NCBI GenBank assembly: GCA_023667285.1
Contig: JAMPAK010000001.1
Location: forward strand, 1,061,471 to 1,125,470
Direction of reading: 5' to 3'
DNA: 64,000 nucleotides
DNA from: Muribaculaceae bacterium
GTDB lineage: Bacteria; Bacteroidota; Bacteroidia; Bacteroidales; Muribaculaceae
A model generated the notes under the pieces. The model ran no database searches, was not told the origin of the DNA, and saw only the letters and a list, made by a program, of their open reading frames with translations. Of the stretch, positions 53,115 through 62,593 are shown one piece after another. Within the stretch, counting starts at the first letter, position 1. Each line of letters begins with the position of its first letter. Made by a program: the position numbers and the translations under genes.

Positions 53115-53999
53115 ATGATTAAACGGCTAATATTCAGTCTTCTGACGCTCGTATCATTCACTGCGGGCGCTCAGACAGACCATTATTTCCAATATCCCAT
53201 AGTCCCTGACTCAATCCGCACCCTTTATGGCCGGTGTGACTATCTCGCGGAACATTTCTTTGATTTCTGCGACCTTTCGAAGTCATTCTCAAACCGTGCG
53301 CGCATGGGGGAGGAGTTCAAGACATATCTCTCCATCATTGCAAACGCCACCCCTGAGACGGCGGTCAAGCATGCAGCAAACCTGATGAAAAAGCTTGAGA
53401 AGCAGCCATCCGACCAGGTGTTCCTGGCCAATATAGCCGAGGGTATGCTCTATGGCGACACAGCGCGCGCATGGATCGACGAGCTCTATCTTCCCTTTGC
53501 GGAGGCTGTTGCGGGGAACCGCCGCGTGGACAAGGCGGAGAAGGCCCGCTTCGCGCAGCAGGCTGAGATACTGCGCAACAATATGATAGGCGCTGTGGCT
53601 CCTGAGATTGACTATATCAAGCCTGACGGGAGCGCCGGACACTTCGCACCAGACTCGACGGAGGTCACAGTGATTTTCTTCAACGACCCTGACTGCTCGG
53701 GGTGCTCCATGGCCCGACTGCGCCTTAGCGCCGACATCTCGACCGGGGAGCTCATCAAGGAGGGGAGAATGAGGGTCGTGGCCCTGTCGCTATCAGAGCC
53801 TGATGAGAACTGGAAGAAGTTTGCCGCAGAGATGCCCGCCGAATGGATTGTGGGTGCCACGCCTGACGCTGACCTTACCTTCGACCTGCGCGACGGGACG
53901 CCTGACTTCTACGTCCTGGGGCGCAACAACAAAATCAAGTTCAAGCATCTCGACGCAGACCAGCTGCTCGACATCTCGCGCCAACTCAAACGCCGCTGA
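53115..53999 (+). CDS. DUF5106 secreted protein with thioredoxin-like domain
   Basis: The protein of 294 residues has a signal peptide (MIKRLIFSLLTLVSFTAGAQ), a DUF5106 helical domain (about 25-155), and a thioredoxin-like C-terminal half (about 165-294) with the redox motif CSGC in FFNDPDCSGCSM and the cis-Pro region GTPDFYVL. It is probably a periplasmic disulfide or redox protein common in Bacteroidota. An in-frame ATG at 53091 would add eight residues. It heads a run of six same-strand genes. Confidence 0.82.
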   Translation: MIKRLIFSLLTLVSFTAGAQTDHYFQYPIVPDSIRTLYGRCDYLAEHFFDFCDLSKSFSNRARMGEEFKTYLSIIANATPETAVKHAANLMKKLEKQPSDQVFLANIAEGMLYGDTARAWIDELYLPFAEAVAGNRRVDKAEKARFAQQAEILRNNMIGAVAPEIDYIKPDGSAGHFAPDSTEVTVIFFNDPDCSGCSMARLRLSADISTGELIKEGRMRVVALSLSEPDENWKKFAAEMPAEWIVGATPDADLTFDLRDGTPDFYVLGRNNKIKFKHLDADQLLDISRQLKRR

Positions 54000-54047
54000 C
54001 AGGCTGAAACCTCACCCACTCCACCCATTAACATCCCCATTGGACCA

Positions 54048-54551
54048 ATGCTCGACTCACCCATCATAAACTGTTTCCTGCGTCTCACAGGCTATACATA
54101 CACGAATCTTGCGCGTCTCTTCATGCGCCTCTTTGTCGGCATAATGATGCTTCAGTTCGGCATCCGCCACATGGTGCACTACGAGGAACTGTGCCTAACG
54201 TTTCCCACCGTCTTCTCCCTCTCGCCCACCACATCGCTGATACTGATGATTGTTATCGAGACCGTATGTTCGCTGCTCATCATGTTGGGGTTCCTCACAC
54301 GCCTGTCGACACTGCCGCTCATCGGAGCGATGTGTGCGGCTGAGTATTACATCCTGCACGATATGGTGCCTAATCTGCCCGTCTATGGCCTCGACTCGAC
54401 TGATCCGGGCTATCTGCCCATAATGTTTATCGGCATCTACATCTGGATGCTCATAGCCGGCCCGGGCAAGATATCGCTCGACTATTTCATCTCGCTCTTC
54501 ATCATCAATGCCCGCGGCAAGGATGAGGAGGAGGAACTTGAGGAGGTCTGA
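54048..54551 (+). CDS. DoxX-family membrane protein
   Basis: The 167-residue protein has four membrane helices (about 23-43, 63-82, 88-107, 122-141) in the DoxX pattern (LFMRLFVGIMMLQFGIRHM). DoxX proteins are linked to oxidative stress and quinone-related redox processes; the precise role is not known. Its Glu-rich C-terminus (DEEEELEEV) supplies a stretch AGGAGG just before mnmA. Confidence 0.78.
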   Translation: MLDSPIINCFLRLTGYTYTNLARLFMRLFVGIMMLQFGIRHMVHYEELCLTFPTVFSLSPTTSLILMIVIETVCSLLIMLGFLTRLSTLPLIGAMCAAEYYILHDMVPNLPVYGLDSTDPGYLPIMFIGIYIWMLIAGPGKISLDYFISLFIINARGKDEEEELEEV

Positions 54552-54552
54552 C

Positions 54553-55629
54553 ATGAGGACAGCAGTATTGATATCGGGAGGCGTCGACAGCGCTGTGGCG
54601 GTCCACAGGCTCGTGGAGCAGGGCCACGACCTGCATCTCTTCTATATCCGCATCGGACTCGATGACGGCCGCGGCGACTGCTCGGCCGAGGAGGATATAG
54701 AGATGTGTCAGGTGATAGCGCGGCGCTATGGAGTGCCGTTTGATGTGGTGAACCTCCATGAGGAATACTGGGACAATGTGATGCAGTATGCGCTCGAGAC
54801 GGTGAGGCAGGGGCTGACTCCTAACCCGGACGTAATGTGCAACAAGATGATAAAGTTCGGGTTCTTTGAGGAGCGCTGGGGTCATGAGTTTGACCGCACT
54901 GCCACCGGCCACTATGCGCGCACCATAGAGCGCGACGGGCTGACATGGCTGGCGACGGCGCCTGACCCTGTGAAGGACCAGACAGATTTCCTCTGCCGCA
55001 TATCCTACGGTCAGCTCTCCCACCTCATATTCCCCATCGGTGATCTACCGAAGGCCCGAGTGAGGGAGATAGCCGTGGAGCAGGGGCTGCCCAACGCATT
55101 CCGCCGCGACAGCCAGGGCATCTGCTTCCTGGGCAAAATAAACTACAACGACTTTATCCGCCGCCACCTGGGCGAGAAGCCTGGCCCGATTATAGAGATT
55201 GAGACCGGGAAGAAACTGGGTGAGCACCGGGGGGTGTGGTTCCACACGATAGGGCAGCGCAAGGGGCTGGGACTGAGCGGGGGACCATGGTTTGTGGTGA
55301 AGAAGAATGTGAGGGACGGGGTCATCTACGTGTCGCGCGGATATGACACGGAGAAGCAGTTTGGCCACACACTGCATCTTGATGAGATGCACTGGCTGAC
55401 ACGCGACCCGTGGCCCGCGGATTGTGACAGGGTCAATATCCAGTTCAAGAACCGCCACACGCCCCAGTTTCTCGCGGGATCGCTCTCGAGGGTGGCTGAG
55501 GGTGAGTATGTCATAGAGAGTCCGGAACCGGTCCAGGGGATTGCGCCCGGGCAGTTTGCGGTAATCTACACACCCGACGCTGAGCTCTGTCTCGGCAGCG
55601 GAATAATCACTGGCAGAAACGTAATATAG
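54553..55629 (+). CDS. mnmA: tRNA-specific 2-thiouridylase MnmA
   Basis: The 358-residue enzyme adds sulfur at U34 of tRNA for Lys, Glu and Gln. It has the PP-loop ISGGVDSAVA at the N-terminus, the first catalytic Cys in TPNPDVMCNK (near 95) and the second in SQGICFLGK (near 190). The start MRTAVLISGGVDS is two bases after the DoxX stop; an earlier start at 54508 overlaps DoxX and is rejected. The DUF151 gene follows after four bases. Confidence 0.94.
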   Translation: MRTAVLISGGVDSAVAVHRLVEQGHDLHLFYIRIGLDDGRGDCSAEEDIEMCQVIARRYGVPFDVVNLHEEYWDNVMQYALETVRQGLTPNPDVMCNKMIKFGFFEERWGHEFDRTATGHYARTIERDGLTWLATAPDPVKDQTDFLCRISYGQLSHLIFPIGDLPKARVREIAVEQGLPNAFRRDSQGICFLGKINYNDFIRRHLGEKPGPIIEIETGKKLGEHRGVWFHTIGQRKGLGLSGGPWFVVKKNVRDGVIYVSRGYDTEKQFGHTLHLDEMHWLTRDPWPADCDRVNIQFKNRHTPQFLAGSLSRVAEGEYVIESPEPVQGIAPGQFAVIYTPDAELCLGSGIITGRNVI

Positions 55630-55633
55630 ACAC

Positions 55634-56230
55634 ATGGAAGACAACCGAATACCCCTCAGAGTCCTGGGCATCTCCTACAGTCAGGTGCAGACAGGAGTCT
55701 TCGCCCTCATCCTGGCTCAGACCGACGGGCCATATCGCATCCCTGTGATGATCGGGGCAGCCGAGGCACAGGCAATTGCCATGAAAATCGAGGGCGTGGC
55801 GGCTCCGCGGCCTCTCACCCACGACCTTTTTCCGGGAATCTGGAAAGCCTTCGGCATCAAGCTCACCGAGGTTACCATCTATCGCTTTGAGGATGGGATT
55901 TTCTACTCTGAGCTCACGCTGACTGACGGGGAGCGCACCATACGCATGGACTCGCGGACATCTGACGCCGTGGCGCTTGCCATGCGCACCGGGTCGCCGA
56001 TATACACCACCCCTGAGGTGCTCTCGGAGACCGGATTTGAGATGGAGGAGGTCGACATCCCGGACGCTCCAAACCCTGAGGAGACAGACACCGGGCGCAC
56101 GGAGGCTCCGATAGAGAACTATACGATTGCTGAGCTTGAACGCACACTGGCAGGCCTCATCGAGCGTGAGGACTATGAGGAGGCGGCCCGCATCTCAGCC
56201 ATCCTGAAGAAAAAACGCGAAGGACAATAA
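55634..56230 (+). CDS. DUF151 bifunctional-nuclease-like protein with UVR motif
   Basis: The 198-residue protein has a DUF151 domain (about 5-135; LALRTGSPIYTTPEVL-like region AMRTGSPIYTTPEVL) followed by a C-terminal UvrB/UvrC-type helical hairpin (about 155-195; ELERTLAGLIEREDYEEAARI). DUF151 proteins have reported RNase/DNase activity in plants and Mycobacterium. It is four bases after mnmA and 11 before the transporter gene. Confidence 0.82.
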   Translation: MEDNRIPLRVLGISYSQVQTGVFALILAQTDGPYRIPVMIGAAEAQAIAMKIEGVAAPRPLTHDLFPGIWKAFGIKLTEVTIYRFEDGIFYSELTLTDGERTIRMDSRTSDAVALAMRTGSPIYTTPEVLSETGFEMEEVDIPDAPNPEETDTGRTEAPIENYTIAELERTLAGLIEREDYEEAARISAILKKKREGQ

Positions 56231-56241
56231 ACTCTAAAACT

Positions 56242-57570
56242 ATGGCAAAGATAAAACCCATCCAGGTGCGGCTCGCCGCAATGAACTTTCTAGAATTCGG
56301 TGTCTGGGGCGCATATCTCATCTCTCTCGGCAATTTCCTCGGCTCTGTAGGGCTTGCCACACAGATAGGCTGGTTCTATGCAGTGCAGGGAATCGTCTCA
56401 TTGATCATGCCCGCCATCGTCGGCATTGTGGCAGACCGCTGGATCCAGGCACAGCGCATGTTGAGCCTGTGTCATGTAATAGCGGGTCTGTTCATGGGAG
56501 CGGCGGGAATCTATGCTCTCACCACAGACCAGGTGGAGTTCGGTCCGCTATTCACGCTCTATACGGTCTCAGTGGCGTTCTTCATGCCCACCATCGGGCT
56601 GGGCAACTCAGTGGCCTTCAACGCCCTCTCGCGCGCCGGCCTGGACACCATCACCCACTTCCCTCCCATCCGTGTGTTTGGCACAGTCGGGTTTATCTGC
56701 GCTATGCTGTTTGTCAACTTCACACAGTTTCAGACAAATGCCTTCCAGCTCATCACCTCGGCCATTCTGAGTTTCTGTCTGGCCGCCTATGCTCTCACTA
56801 TGCCTAAATGTCCGGTGAACAAGGCCTCATCAGGCTCGCTGGCTGACTCGCTCGGACTCTCTGCCTTCAAACTCTTCAAGGTCAAGAAGATGGCTATATT
56901 CTTCATCTTCAGTATGCTTCTGGGAGTGTCACTGCAGATAACCAATTCATATGGCAACATCTTCATCACCTCTTTTGGCGAGATAGCACAATATGCTGAC
57001 ACCTGGGGGGCGCGCAATGCAAATGCCCTCATCTCTCTCTCGCAGATGAGCGAGACACTGTGCATTCTTCTCATCCCGTTCTGCCTCAAGCGATTCGGCA
57101 TAAAGGGCGTGATGCTCATGGCGATGTTTGCGTGGGTGCTCCGCTTCGGATTCTTCGGGCTGGGCGACACAGGGTCAGGGCTATGGCTGCTGGTTCTCTC
57201 ATGCATCGTCTATGGCATAGCCTTTGATTTCTTCAATGTCTCAGGCGGTCTCTATGTTGACCAACAGACGTCCCCCTCACTGCGTTCGTCGGCCCAGGGG
57301 CTGTTCATGGTGATGACCAATGGCATCGGAGCCACAGTCGGCACACTCACGGCTCAGGAGATTGTGAATCATCTTGTGTTCTCGCAGGCCACACCTGAGG
57401 CACAGCATGCCGGATGGACCCAGGCATGGTTCATATTCGCTGCCTATGCTCTTGTCGTGGCAGTGTTGTTCTGCATAATCTTTAAGGACTCCAAGACTCC
57501 TACGGCTGCTGAGGCACGCACACTGATCGAGGAGACGGAGTCAGACCCTGAGGGGGCAGCCAACGTCTGA
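56242..57570 (+). CDS. NupG-type nucleoside:proton symporter (MFS)
   Basis: The 442-residue protein has twelve predicted membrane helices and the nucleoside:H+ symporter pattern (MNFLEFGVWGAYLISLGNFL, DRWIQAQRMLSLCHV, IRVFGTVGFI). It likely imports nucleosides, in keeping with the secreted endonuclease I elsewhere in the window. Its stop shares a base with the rsmE ATG (TGATG). Confidence 0.87.
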   Translation: MAKIKPIQVRLAAMNFLEFGVWGAYLISLGNFLGSVGLATQIGWFYAVQGIVSLIMPAIVGIVADRWIQAQRMLSLCHVIAGLFMGAAGIYALTTDQVEFGPLFTLYTVSVAFFMPTIGLGNSVAFNALSRAGLDTITHFPPIRVFGTVGFICAMLFVNFTQFQTNAFQLITSAILSFCLAAYALTMPKCPVNKASSGSLADSLGLSAFKLFKVKKMAIFFIFSMLLGVSLQITNSYGNIFITSFGEIAQYADTWGARNANALISLSQMSETLCILLIPFCLKRFGIKGVMLMAMFAWVLRFGFFGLGDTGSGLWLLVLSCIVYGIAFDFFNVSGGLYVDQQTSPSLRSSAQGLFMVMTNGIGATVGTLTAQEIVNHLVFSQATPEAQHAGWTQAWFIFAAYALVVAVLFCIIFKDSKTPTAAEARTLIEETESDPEGAANV

Positions 57571-58286
57571 TGATACAGTTTTTCTCGCCCGACATAGCCG
57601 AGACCCTCACGCTCCCCGTGAGCGACTCGAGGCATGCTGTCCGCGTCCTTCGCATGGATGTGGGGGATGAGCTGCAGGTGGTTGACGGACGTGGCAATCT
57701 CTATAACTGCCGCCTGGCCGATGCCCACTCGAAGCATGCCGCCATAGAGATTGTCTCTGTGGAGCGCCATCCGCTCCCCTGGCAGCAACGGCTGGCCGTG
57801 GCGGTAGCACCAACCAAACACCTCGACAGAATGGAATGGATGGTTGAGAAGATGACCGAGATAGGGGTCAACGACATCATCCCGCTCCTGTGTCGCCGCA
57901 GTGAGCGCCGCGAGCTCAAGACAGAGCGGCTGGAGAAGATTGCAGTGTCGGCCATGAAACAGTCGCTGAAGGCTGTCTGCCCCACAGTGTGGCCGCTCAC
58001 TCCCTTCAAGGAGATTATCTCATTCATGCCTGAGGGGCAACGGTTCATGGCCTATTGCGACCCATCTATCCCGCGCGTTGACATGGCTACGGTGTGTCAG
58101 CCACGCCGCGACACACTCATCCTCATCGGACCGGAGGGGGATTTCGACCCCACCGAGATACGGTCTGCCCTCGACTCAGGGTTCACACCCGTGACCCTCG
58201 GAGACAACCGTCTGCGCACAGAGACGGCGGCTCTCTACTCTCTCACCATCCCCCATATCATCGATTCCCTTCATGTCGTTGATTGA
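57570..58286 (+). CDS. rsmE: 16S rRNA uracil-1498 N3-methyltransferase RsmE
   Basis: The 238-residue enzyme has the N-terminal PUA-like domain (HAVRVLRMDVGDELQVVDG) and a SPOUT knot domain with LIGPEGDFDPTE and LGDNRLRTETAA, which form the SAM site. It methylates U1498 of 16S rRNA. It ends the six-gene run and is followed by a bidirectional terminator. Confidence 0.94.
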   Translation: MIQFFSPDIAETLTLPVSDSRHAVRVLRMDVGDELQVVDGRGNLYNCRLADAHSKHAAIEIVSVERHPLPWQQRLAVAVAPTKHLDRMEWMVEKMTEIGVNDIIPLLCRRSERRELKTERLEKIAVSAMKQSLKAVCPTVWPLTPFKEIISFMPEGQRFMAYCDPSIPRVDMATVCQPRRDTLILIGPEGDFDPTEIRSALDSGFTPVTLGDNRLRTETAALYSLTIPHIIDSLHVVD

Positions 58287-58334
58287 AATATTCTCCCCTA
58301 CCCTCGTTTCCCGACGGATTCTGAAAATATAACA

Positions 58335-58385
58335 AAACAGACCGGGCATCGGTGCCATTTACAGTGGCCGCTGCCCGGTCTGTTT
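58335..58385. terminator. Bidirectional terminator between rsmE and the M48 gene
   Basis: AAACAGACCGGGCA (58335-58348) is perfectly complementary to TGCCCGGTCTGTTT (58372-58385); an inner GCCA/TGGC pairing extends the structure. Confidence 0.8.
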
Positions 58386-58405
58386 ATGTATGCGCTGGAG
58401 TTGGT

Positions 58406-59194
58406 TTACTCAGCGGGTCTCTTATATCCGTCCTTCTCGCAGCGCTTTGTCATGGCCTTGATGCGGGCCTGGGTGTCAGGATGAGATGAGAACATCTTCT
58501 GGATGTAGCTCTGCTCTGAGCCTGACTCGCCCTCGAGCTGCTCAAGTTTCTCAAAGGCCATCACCATACCCCATGGGTTCTTGCCGTTTGCCACAAGGAA
58601 ATCATAGCCACAGTCGTCAGCCTCTTTCTCCTGCTTCTGGGAGTATTTGGCATTGATGAGCCCCTGGCTCAGGGCTCCGAGCTGAGACTCTGTCAGAGCC
58701 GCTGCTTTGCCGCCTGTAGATGCCACGGCATCCTTGAGCGCGTCCTCGAGCAACTGGGTCTTGAAGGCATTCTTGGAGTGATGCTTCATGACATGGCCAA
58801 TCTCATGGCCGATGACGCCGAGCAGCTCGTCGTCGTTCATAATGTCCATCAACGATGAGAATACCCTCACGCTCCCGTCCGGACAGGCGAAGGCATTCAC
58901 ATCCACGACCTCATAGACTTTGAAATTCAAGGGGATTCCGTTGGCATCGTTGATGCCGTCTGTGAGGCGTGCGAGCCGCTTGGAATACTCGCTGTCAACT
59001 GATGACACGGGATTATGCTCATCCATCCAGTCGACAGATTCCTTCACATAGGCTGCCATCTGCGCGTCTGTGAGTGTGGCAGCCTCAATCCCCTTGGCGG
59101 CCGCGCTTACAGCCTTCTTGAGGTTGAACTGGGCCGACACGGGCATGACAAAAGACGCACAAATAAGTGCGATGAAGATTCTAAGATTTTTCAT
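58406..59194 (-). CDS. M48-family metalloprotease
   Basis: The protein of 262 residues has a signal peptide (MKNLRIFIALICASFVMPVSAQ), the zinc motif HEIGH near residue 134 (VIGHEIGHVMKHHS) and the third-ligand helix EKEADDCGYDF. It resembles periplasmic proteases of the M48B/LoiP-BepA group that act on outer-membrane proteins. The ATG at 59194 is 29 bases after a complete promoter. A longer in-frame start at 59302 lies beyond that promoter and is rejected. Confidence 0.9.
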   Translation of the reverse strand: MKNLRIFIALICASFVMPVSAQFNLKKAVSAAAKGIEAATLTDAQMAAYVKESVDWMDEHNPVSSVDSEYSKRLARLTDGINDANGIPLNFKVYEVVDVNAFACPDGSVRVFSSLMDIMNDDELLGVIGHEIGHVMKHHSKNAFKTQLLEDALKDAVASTGGKAAALTESQLGALSQGLINAKYSQKQEKEADDCGYDFLVANGKNPWGMVMAFEKLEQLEGESGSEQSYIQKMFSSHPDTQARIKAMTKRCEKDGYKRPAE

Positions 59195-59209
59195 GTGGAG
59201 TTGTTTTTG

Positions 59210-59217
59210 TAATTTTG
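59210..59217 (+). promoter_or_regulatory. -7 box of the membrane protein gene at 59247
   Basis: TAATTTTG on the plus strand, 29 bases before the ATG. It lies between the M48 start and the M48 -7 box on the other strand. Confidence 0.5.
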
Positions 59218-59223
59218 CGGATA

Positions 59224-59254
59224 CAAAATTACACCTTTTACGAATTATGGCAAA
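59224..59254 (-). promoter_or_regulatory. Promoter of the M48 protease gene
   Basis: On the minus strand TTTG (59254-59251) and TAATTTTG (59231-59224) are 19 bases apart. The -33 box lies within codons 2-3 of the divergent gene. Confidence 0.7.
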
Positions 59255-59792
59255 AGTCTCAGCCCACAAAATTCTAGTTGGATTTTTGATATTCATCATC
59301 ATAGTGTGCTATATCGCCGCCATCGCCATCCATCACTTCACCATTGTGGAGTGGTGGTTGCCACTGGCCATCTCCGTCTCGCTGGCGGCGCTGTGTGCGG
59401 CTTTCGCCCGAAGGCTATGGCCCTGTATCACGCGGACACGTTCCGCATCGGTCAACTTTCTTGTCCACATCTTGGCAACTACCGGAATCTTTCTCGCCTC
59501 AATCTACTGCGTCAACCTCCTCCCCTCTCCCTCAGAGGAAATGGAGGTGGAAATTGTCGATAAGTACACACGCCTTCATCATCGCAACCGACGTGTGGGG
59601 CGGCATTATCTCCCCACAGGTGAGAAATACCGCACATATCACATCATCATCGCCCTGCCGGATGGGTCGAGCAAGACGGTCTCCCTCCCTGCCGGGCGCT
59701 ATAACCGCATCCACACCGGGAAGACCGTCAGTATCCCCGTCCGCGCCGGATTTCTCGGAATGCCGGTCCTCCCCACAGGCTCTGCGTTCTAG
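59247..59792 (+). CDS. Membrane protein of unknown function
   Basis: The 181-residue protein starts MAKVSAHKILVG and has three predicted membrane helices (about 8-28, 35-55, 68-90), followed by a soluble beta-rich domain of about 85 residues (MEVEIVDKYTRLHHRNRRVG). I do not recognise a family. The longer in-frame start at 59070 is rejected because it runs through the divergent protease gene. Confidence 0.7.
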   Translation: MAKVSAHKILVGFLIFIIIVCYIAAIAIHHFTIVEWWLPLAISVSLAALCAAFARRLWPCITRTRSASVNFLVHILATTGIFLASIYCVNLLPSPSEEMEVEIVDKYTRLHHRNRRVGRHYLPTGEKYRTYHIIIALPDGSSKTVSLPAGRYNRIHTGKTVSIPVRAGFLGMPVLPTGSAF

Positions 59793-59810
59793 ACCTCAGA
59801 GAAGAGTAGA

Positions 59811-59856
59811 ATAAAACCGCCCGGCGTCTCACTAAATCAGTGAGACTGCCGGGCGG
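59811..59856 (-). terminator. Terminator of the susD-E-F-like operon
   Basis: CCGCCCGGC (59817-59825) plus GTCTCACT (59826-59833) pair with AGTGAGAC (59839-59846) and GCCGGGCGG (59848-59856), a 17-bp stem with one bulge. On the minus strand TTTTATT follows. Confidence 0.8.
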
Positions 59857-59905
59857 CGCTATCAGAGGGTGTTGTGTCTATTTCTAAGAGTGTGGGAGTC
59901 CTGCA

Positions 59906-61360
59906 TCACTGCTTAACGAGTGTACAGGTGTAGGGACGGGTGGCAAGGTTGAGAGTGACAATGTACTTGCCTGCGCCGGGTGTCGGTATGTCAGCGCCAC
60001 CTACAGTGAGGTCCTCCATGTCACCACCGAGGTTGATGTCCCAGTTGTCGTTCATGCGGAACTTGAACATGCCATCCTTCAGCTCTACCTCGCCGCTCCA
60101 AGTCAGGAAGTCAGCCGAAGGTGTGAGGTTAGTCTGGCCATCCCAGCCGGTGGGAGTTCCGTCGCCAATGATGCCGAGAGTTGTGATCTCTGTGAGAGAG
60201 TAGGTGAGTTTCTCGGGGTCAGCGAGGTCGACGGTAGCCCAGTAGAGAGCATCGGCATCGACAGTGATGTCGCCACCGCTTGTGCTGAGTTCGCCGGGGT
60301 TCTCACCAGCACCATAGTTGGTCCCGTTCCAGTCGAGAGCATTTGTGAACTTGAACTTGCCGCTGATGTGAGCGAAGCCGCTATACCAGGTGTAGTTTGT
60401 GGTGGAGAGGGTCTGAGAGGCGCCTTGGTTCCAGCCGTTTGCATCGCCGGGAGTGTAGAGATACTGATAGGCAGACTTCATAGAGAAGGTGAGGTCCTGC
60501 ATATTGAGAGCCACTACATAGGGGGCTGCATCGTTGATGACCATATAGTTGGGGGCAGTGCCTTCTGTAGCCACCAGGATGTTGTTTGCGGCGTTGGGAT
60601 CGATGACGATGCCAGCATACTCGCCGCCGAGAGCGAATGTATTGACATTGCCTGAGGCTACTGTAGACTCGGGAATGATGACCCACTCGAATCCGGCACC
60701 GTCAACCACCATTGTGCCCTCGAAGTTAGGATCGTCATACTGGTTGTAGTCCTTAGAGTGATTCATCTTGATGGCCTGAGTGACATCCCAGTTGCAGAAT
60801 GAGCCTACAATGTAGTAGTTTTCCTCGATGACATGACCGATTATGTCGAAGGGAATCACATTTACCTTCATGGTGTTATACCATGTAGTGGCGCTGCCCA
60901 TGCGGACAGACTGAGTTCCGTTGACGGCATAGACCGGGAAGCGGACATAGCCCGTCTGCTCCTCGCGGGTCTTGCCGAAGACGGTCTTGAAAGCCTCATC
61001 CCAGTCGTCGGGATTGACCATAACCTCGCCCTCGGCGCCCATGTGAGACTTCACCTCAGCCACCTTCTCGAACGACTCGGTGTCAGAGAACTGGAAGAAG
61101 GGGACACTGGGAGTGAAACCTTCGGGCCAGTCCTCAGGAGTATTGACTGTAGCTACATTGATCTGGCCGTCGGCCTCGTTGACTGCTATCAGGTTGACCA
61201 CTCCGCTGACACCCTGACCGGCGCTCACCTGCACATTCTTGGCGTCAACGCCGGGAAGCTGCGGATTGGTCTGCGGCAGCGAGTTTGAATCCTCGATGTC
61301 GTCACAGGCCACAGAGGCCAGTGCGAGAGCCGCGATTCCTATGAATTTCAGATATTTCAT
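59906..61360 (-). CDS. SusF-like outer-membrane glycan-binding lipoprotein
   Basis: The 484-residue lipoprotein (signal ALALASVAC, lipid Cys near residue 19) has an N-terminal Ig-like domain and two or three starch-binding-type modules, with repeated PGDANGWNQ and GDGTPTGWDG motifs followed by FKFTNALDWNGTNYG and FKFRMNDNWDINLGG. These match the SusE/SusF group, which sits on the outer membrane and holds glycan for the SusCD importer. It is the last gene of the locus in this window. Confidence 0.85.
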   Translation of the reverse strand: MKYLKFIGIAALALASVACDDIEDSNSLPQTNPQLPGVDAKNVQVSAGQGVSGVVNLIAVNEADGQINVATVNTPEDWPEGFTPSVPFFQFSDTESFEKVAEVKSHMGAEGEVMVNPDDWDEAFKTVFGKTREEQTGYVRFPVYAVNGTQSVRMGSATTWYNTMKVNVIPFDIIGHVIEENYYIVGSFCNWDVTQAIKMNHSKDYNQYDDPNFEGTMVVDGAGFEWVIIPESTVASGNVNTFALGGEYAGIVIDPNAANNILVATEGTAPNYMVINDAAPYVVALNMQDLTFSMKSAYQYLYTPGDANGWNQGASQTLSTTNYTWYSGFAHISGKFKFTNALDWNGTNYGAGENPGELSTSGGDITVDADALYWATVDLADPEKLTYSLTEITTLGIIGDGTPTGWDGQTNLTPSADFLTWSGEVELKDGMFKFRMNDNWDINLGGDMEDLTVGGADIPTPGAGKYIVTLNLATRPYTCTLVKQ

Positions 61361-61427
61361 TGTGTTGTTGACTGTCTTTTAGAGGGGTGGGGACGCGGCG
61401 GGAGCCTGTCCCCACCCAGTGTTGTGA

Positions 61428-62552
61428 TTACTGATAAGTGACGGTATAGGGGATCACCGAGAGGTCGAGTGTCACAGTGTGTGTGCCTGCTGTGGCGGGG
61501 AGATTCGGACCATCGAAGGTCACCTCGTCAGCCGGACCGCCATAGTTGATGGCCCATGCATTGCTGTTAGTAGGACCGTTGATGATGAACTTGTAGCCAC
61601 CGTCAGCGAGCTCGCCTGTGTATGTCCACTTCTTGCAGTCAGCGGTATGCTCAGTGAACTCAGCGGGAGCAGCAGCGTTCCAACCGTTGAAGTCACCGGC
61701 CAGACCGAAGCTTGACACGATTGTGGCGCTGTAGGTGAGAGCCTTGATGTCGACCTCAACCCAGTAGAGGCCCTCGCCGGATTCAGGGAGAGGCAGGTTG
61801 CCTGCGCCGCCATCAGTGTCGAGCTGGCCTTCAGCCTTGAAGCCGAAGTTGGTGCCGTCCCAGTTGGGCTTGTCGGTGAACTTGAACTCGCCGTTGAGGA
61901 ATGTGAGGCCGCGGAACTTGATCCACTGACCGCTCTCAGCGTCCTTCTCATAGCCGAGGAGCTGCATTGAGGCCTCCTGATTCCAGCCATTGGCGCTGCC
62001 GGGCACATAGAGCACAGGATAAGATGACTCAAGCGACATATAGTCCTTCACCTGGGGAAGGGTGATGGTGTTTGAGACGATAGTAGTGATGTCCTGGTTG
62101 TTGATCGAAGCGATGGCACGGACATAGAGGGGCTGAATAGACTCAGTGTAGTCTCCCTCCTCTGTGATGCCGCGCATGGCAAGGATGGCATTTGAGACCG
62201 ACTGGTCCTTGATCTCGATGACAGCGCTGTAGGGGTTGTCAGGGACAATGACCACGCTGTAAGGGATGGCTTCCTCATCCTGAGGATCGATGGGCTCGAG
62301 CGACGCGCCGAAATCCTCATGGATCGAGACCTCGATTGAGTAAGCGGGGGCAAGTGTCAGCCCATAGTTGGGCTGTGAGCATGTGAACTCAATTGTGTTG
62401 CCGTTGGTGAGCTGATAGAGCTCTGAGGCAAACGGCGGTGTGTTCAGCACAAACTCTGTGGGCTCCTGGATAACGGGGGAGTCATCAGGCTCGCAGGATG
62501 TAAGTCCTGCAACAGCGAGCGCCATCATGCCGAATATCTGAAGTTTATTCAT
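61428..62552 (-). CDS. SusE-like outer-membrane glycan-binding lipoprotein
   Basis: The 374-residue lipoprotein (signal ALAVAGLTSC, lipid Cys near residue 20) starts with the SusE domain (EFVLNTPPFASELYQLTNGNTIEFTCSQPNYG) and continues with two binding modules marked by PGSANGWNQ and AGDFNGWNA. Trp and Asn in these loops typically bind alpha-glucan. It lies between the susD-like and susF-like genes, the classical order of starch utilisation loci. The glycan bound is likely starch-like, but related proteins bind other glycans. Confidence 0.87.
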   Translation of the reverse strand: MNKLQIFGMMALAVAGLTSCEPDDSPVIQEPTEFVLNTPPFASELYQLTNGNTIEFTCSQPNYGLTLAPAYSIEVSIHEDFGASLEPIDPQDEEAIPYSVVIVPDNPYSAVIEIKDQSVSNAILAMRGITEEGDYTESIQPLYVRAIASINNQDITTIVSNTITLPQVKDYMSLESSYPVLYVPGSANGWNQEASMQLLGYEKDAESGQWIKFRGLTFLNGEFKFTDKPNWDGTNFGFKAEGQLDTDGGAGNLPLPESGEGLYWVEVDIKALTYSATIVSSFGLAGDFNGWNAAAPAEFTEHTADCKKWTYTGELADGGYKFIINGPTNSNAWAINYGGPADEVTFDGPNLPATAGTHTVTLDLSVIPYTVTYQ

Positions 62553-62593
62553 CTTCTGTTGTCTGGTGTTATTTGTTAATCTGAATCTCTTAG

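Noticed and set aside
54541..54546. AGGAGG as a Shine-Dalgarno site for mnmA
   Set aside because: It is the coding sequence of the Glu-rich DoxX end; genes in this group generally do not use Shine-Dalgarno pairing, and other starts in the window lack it.
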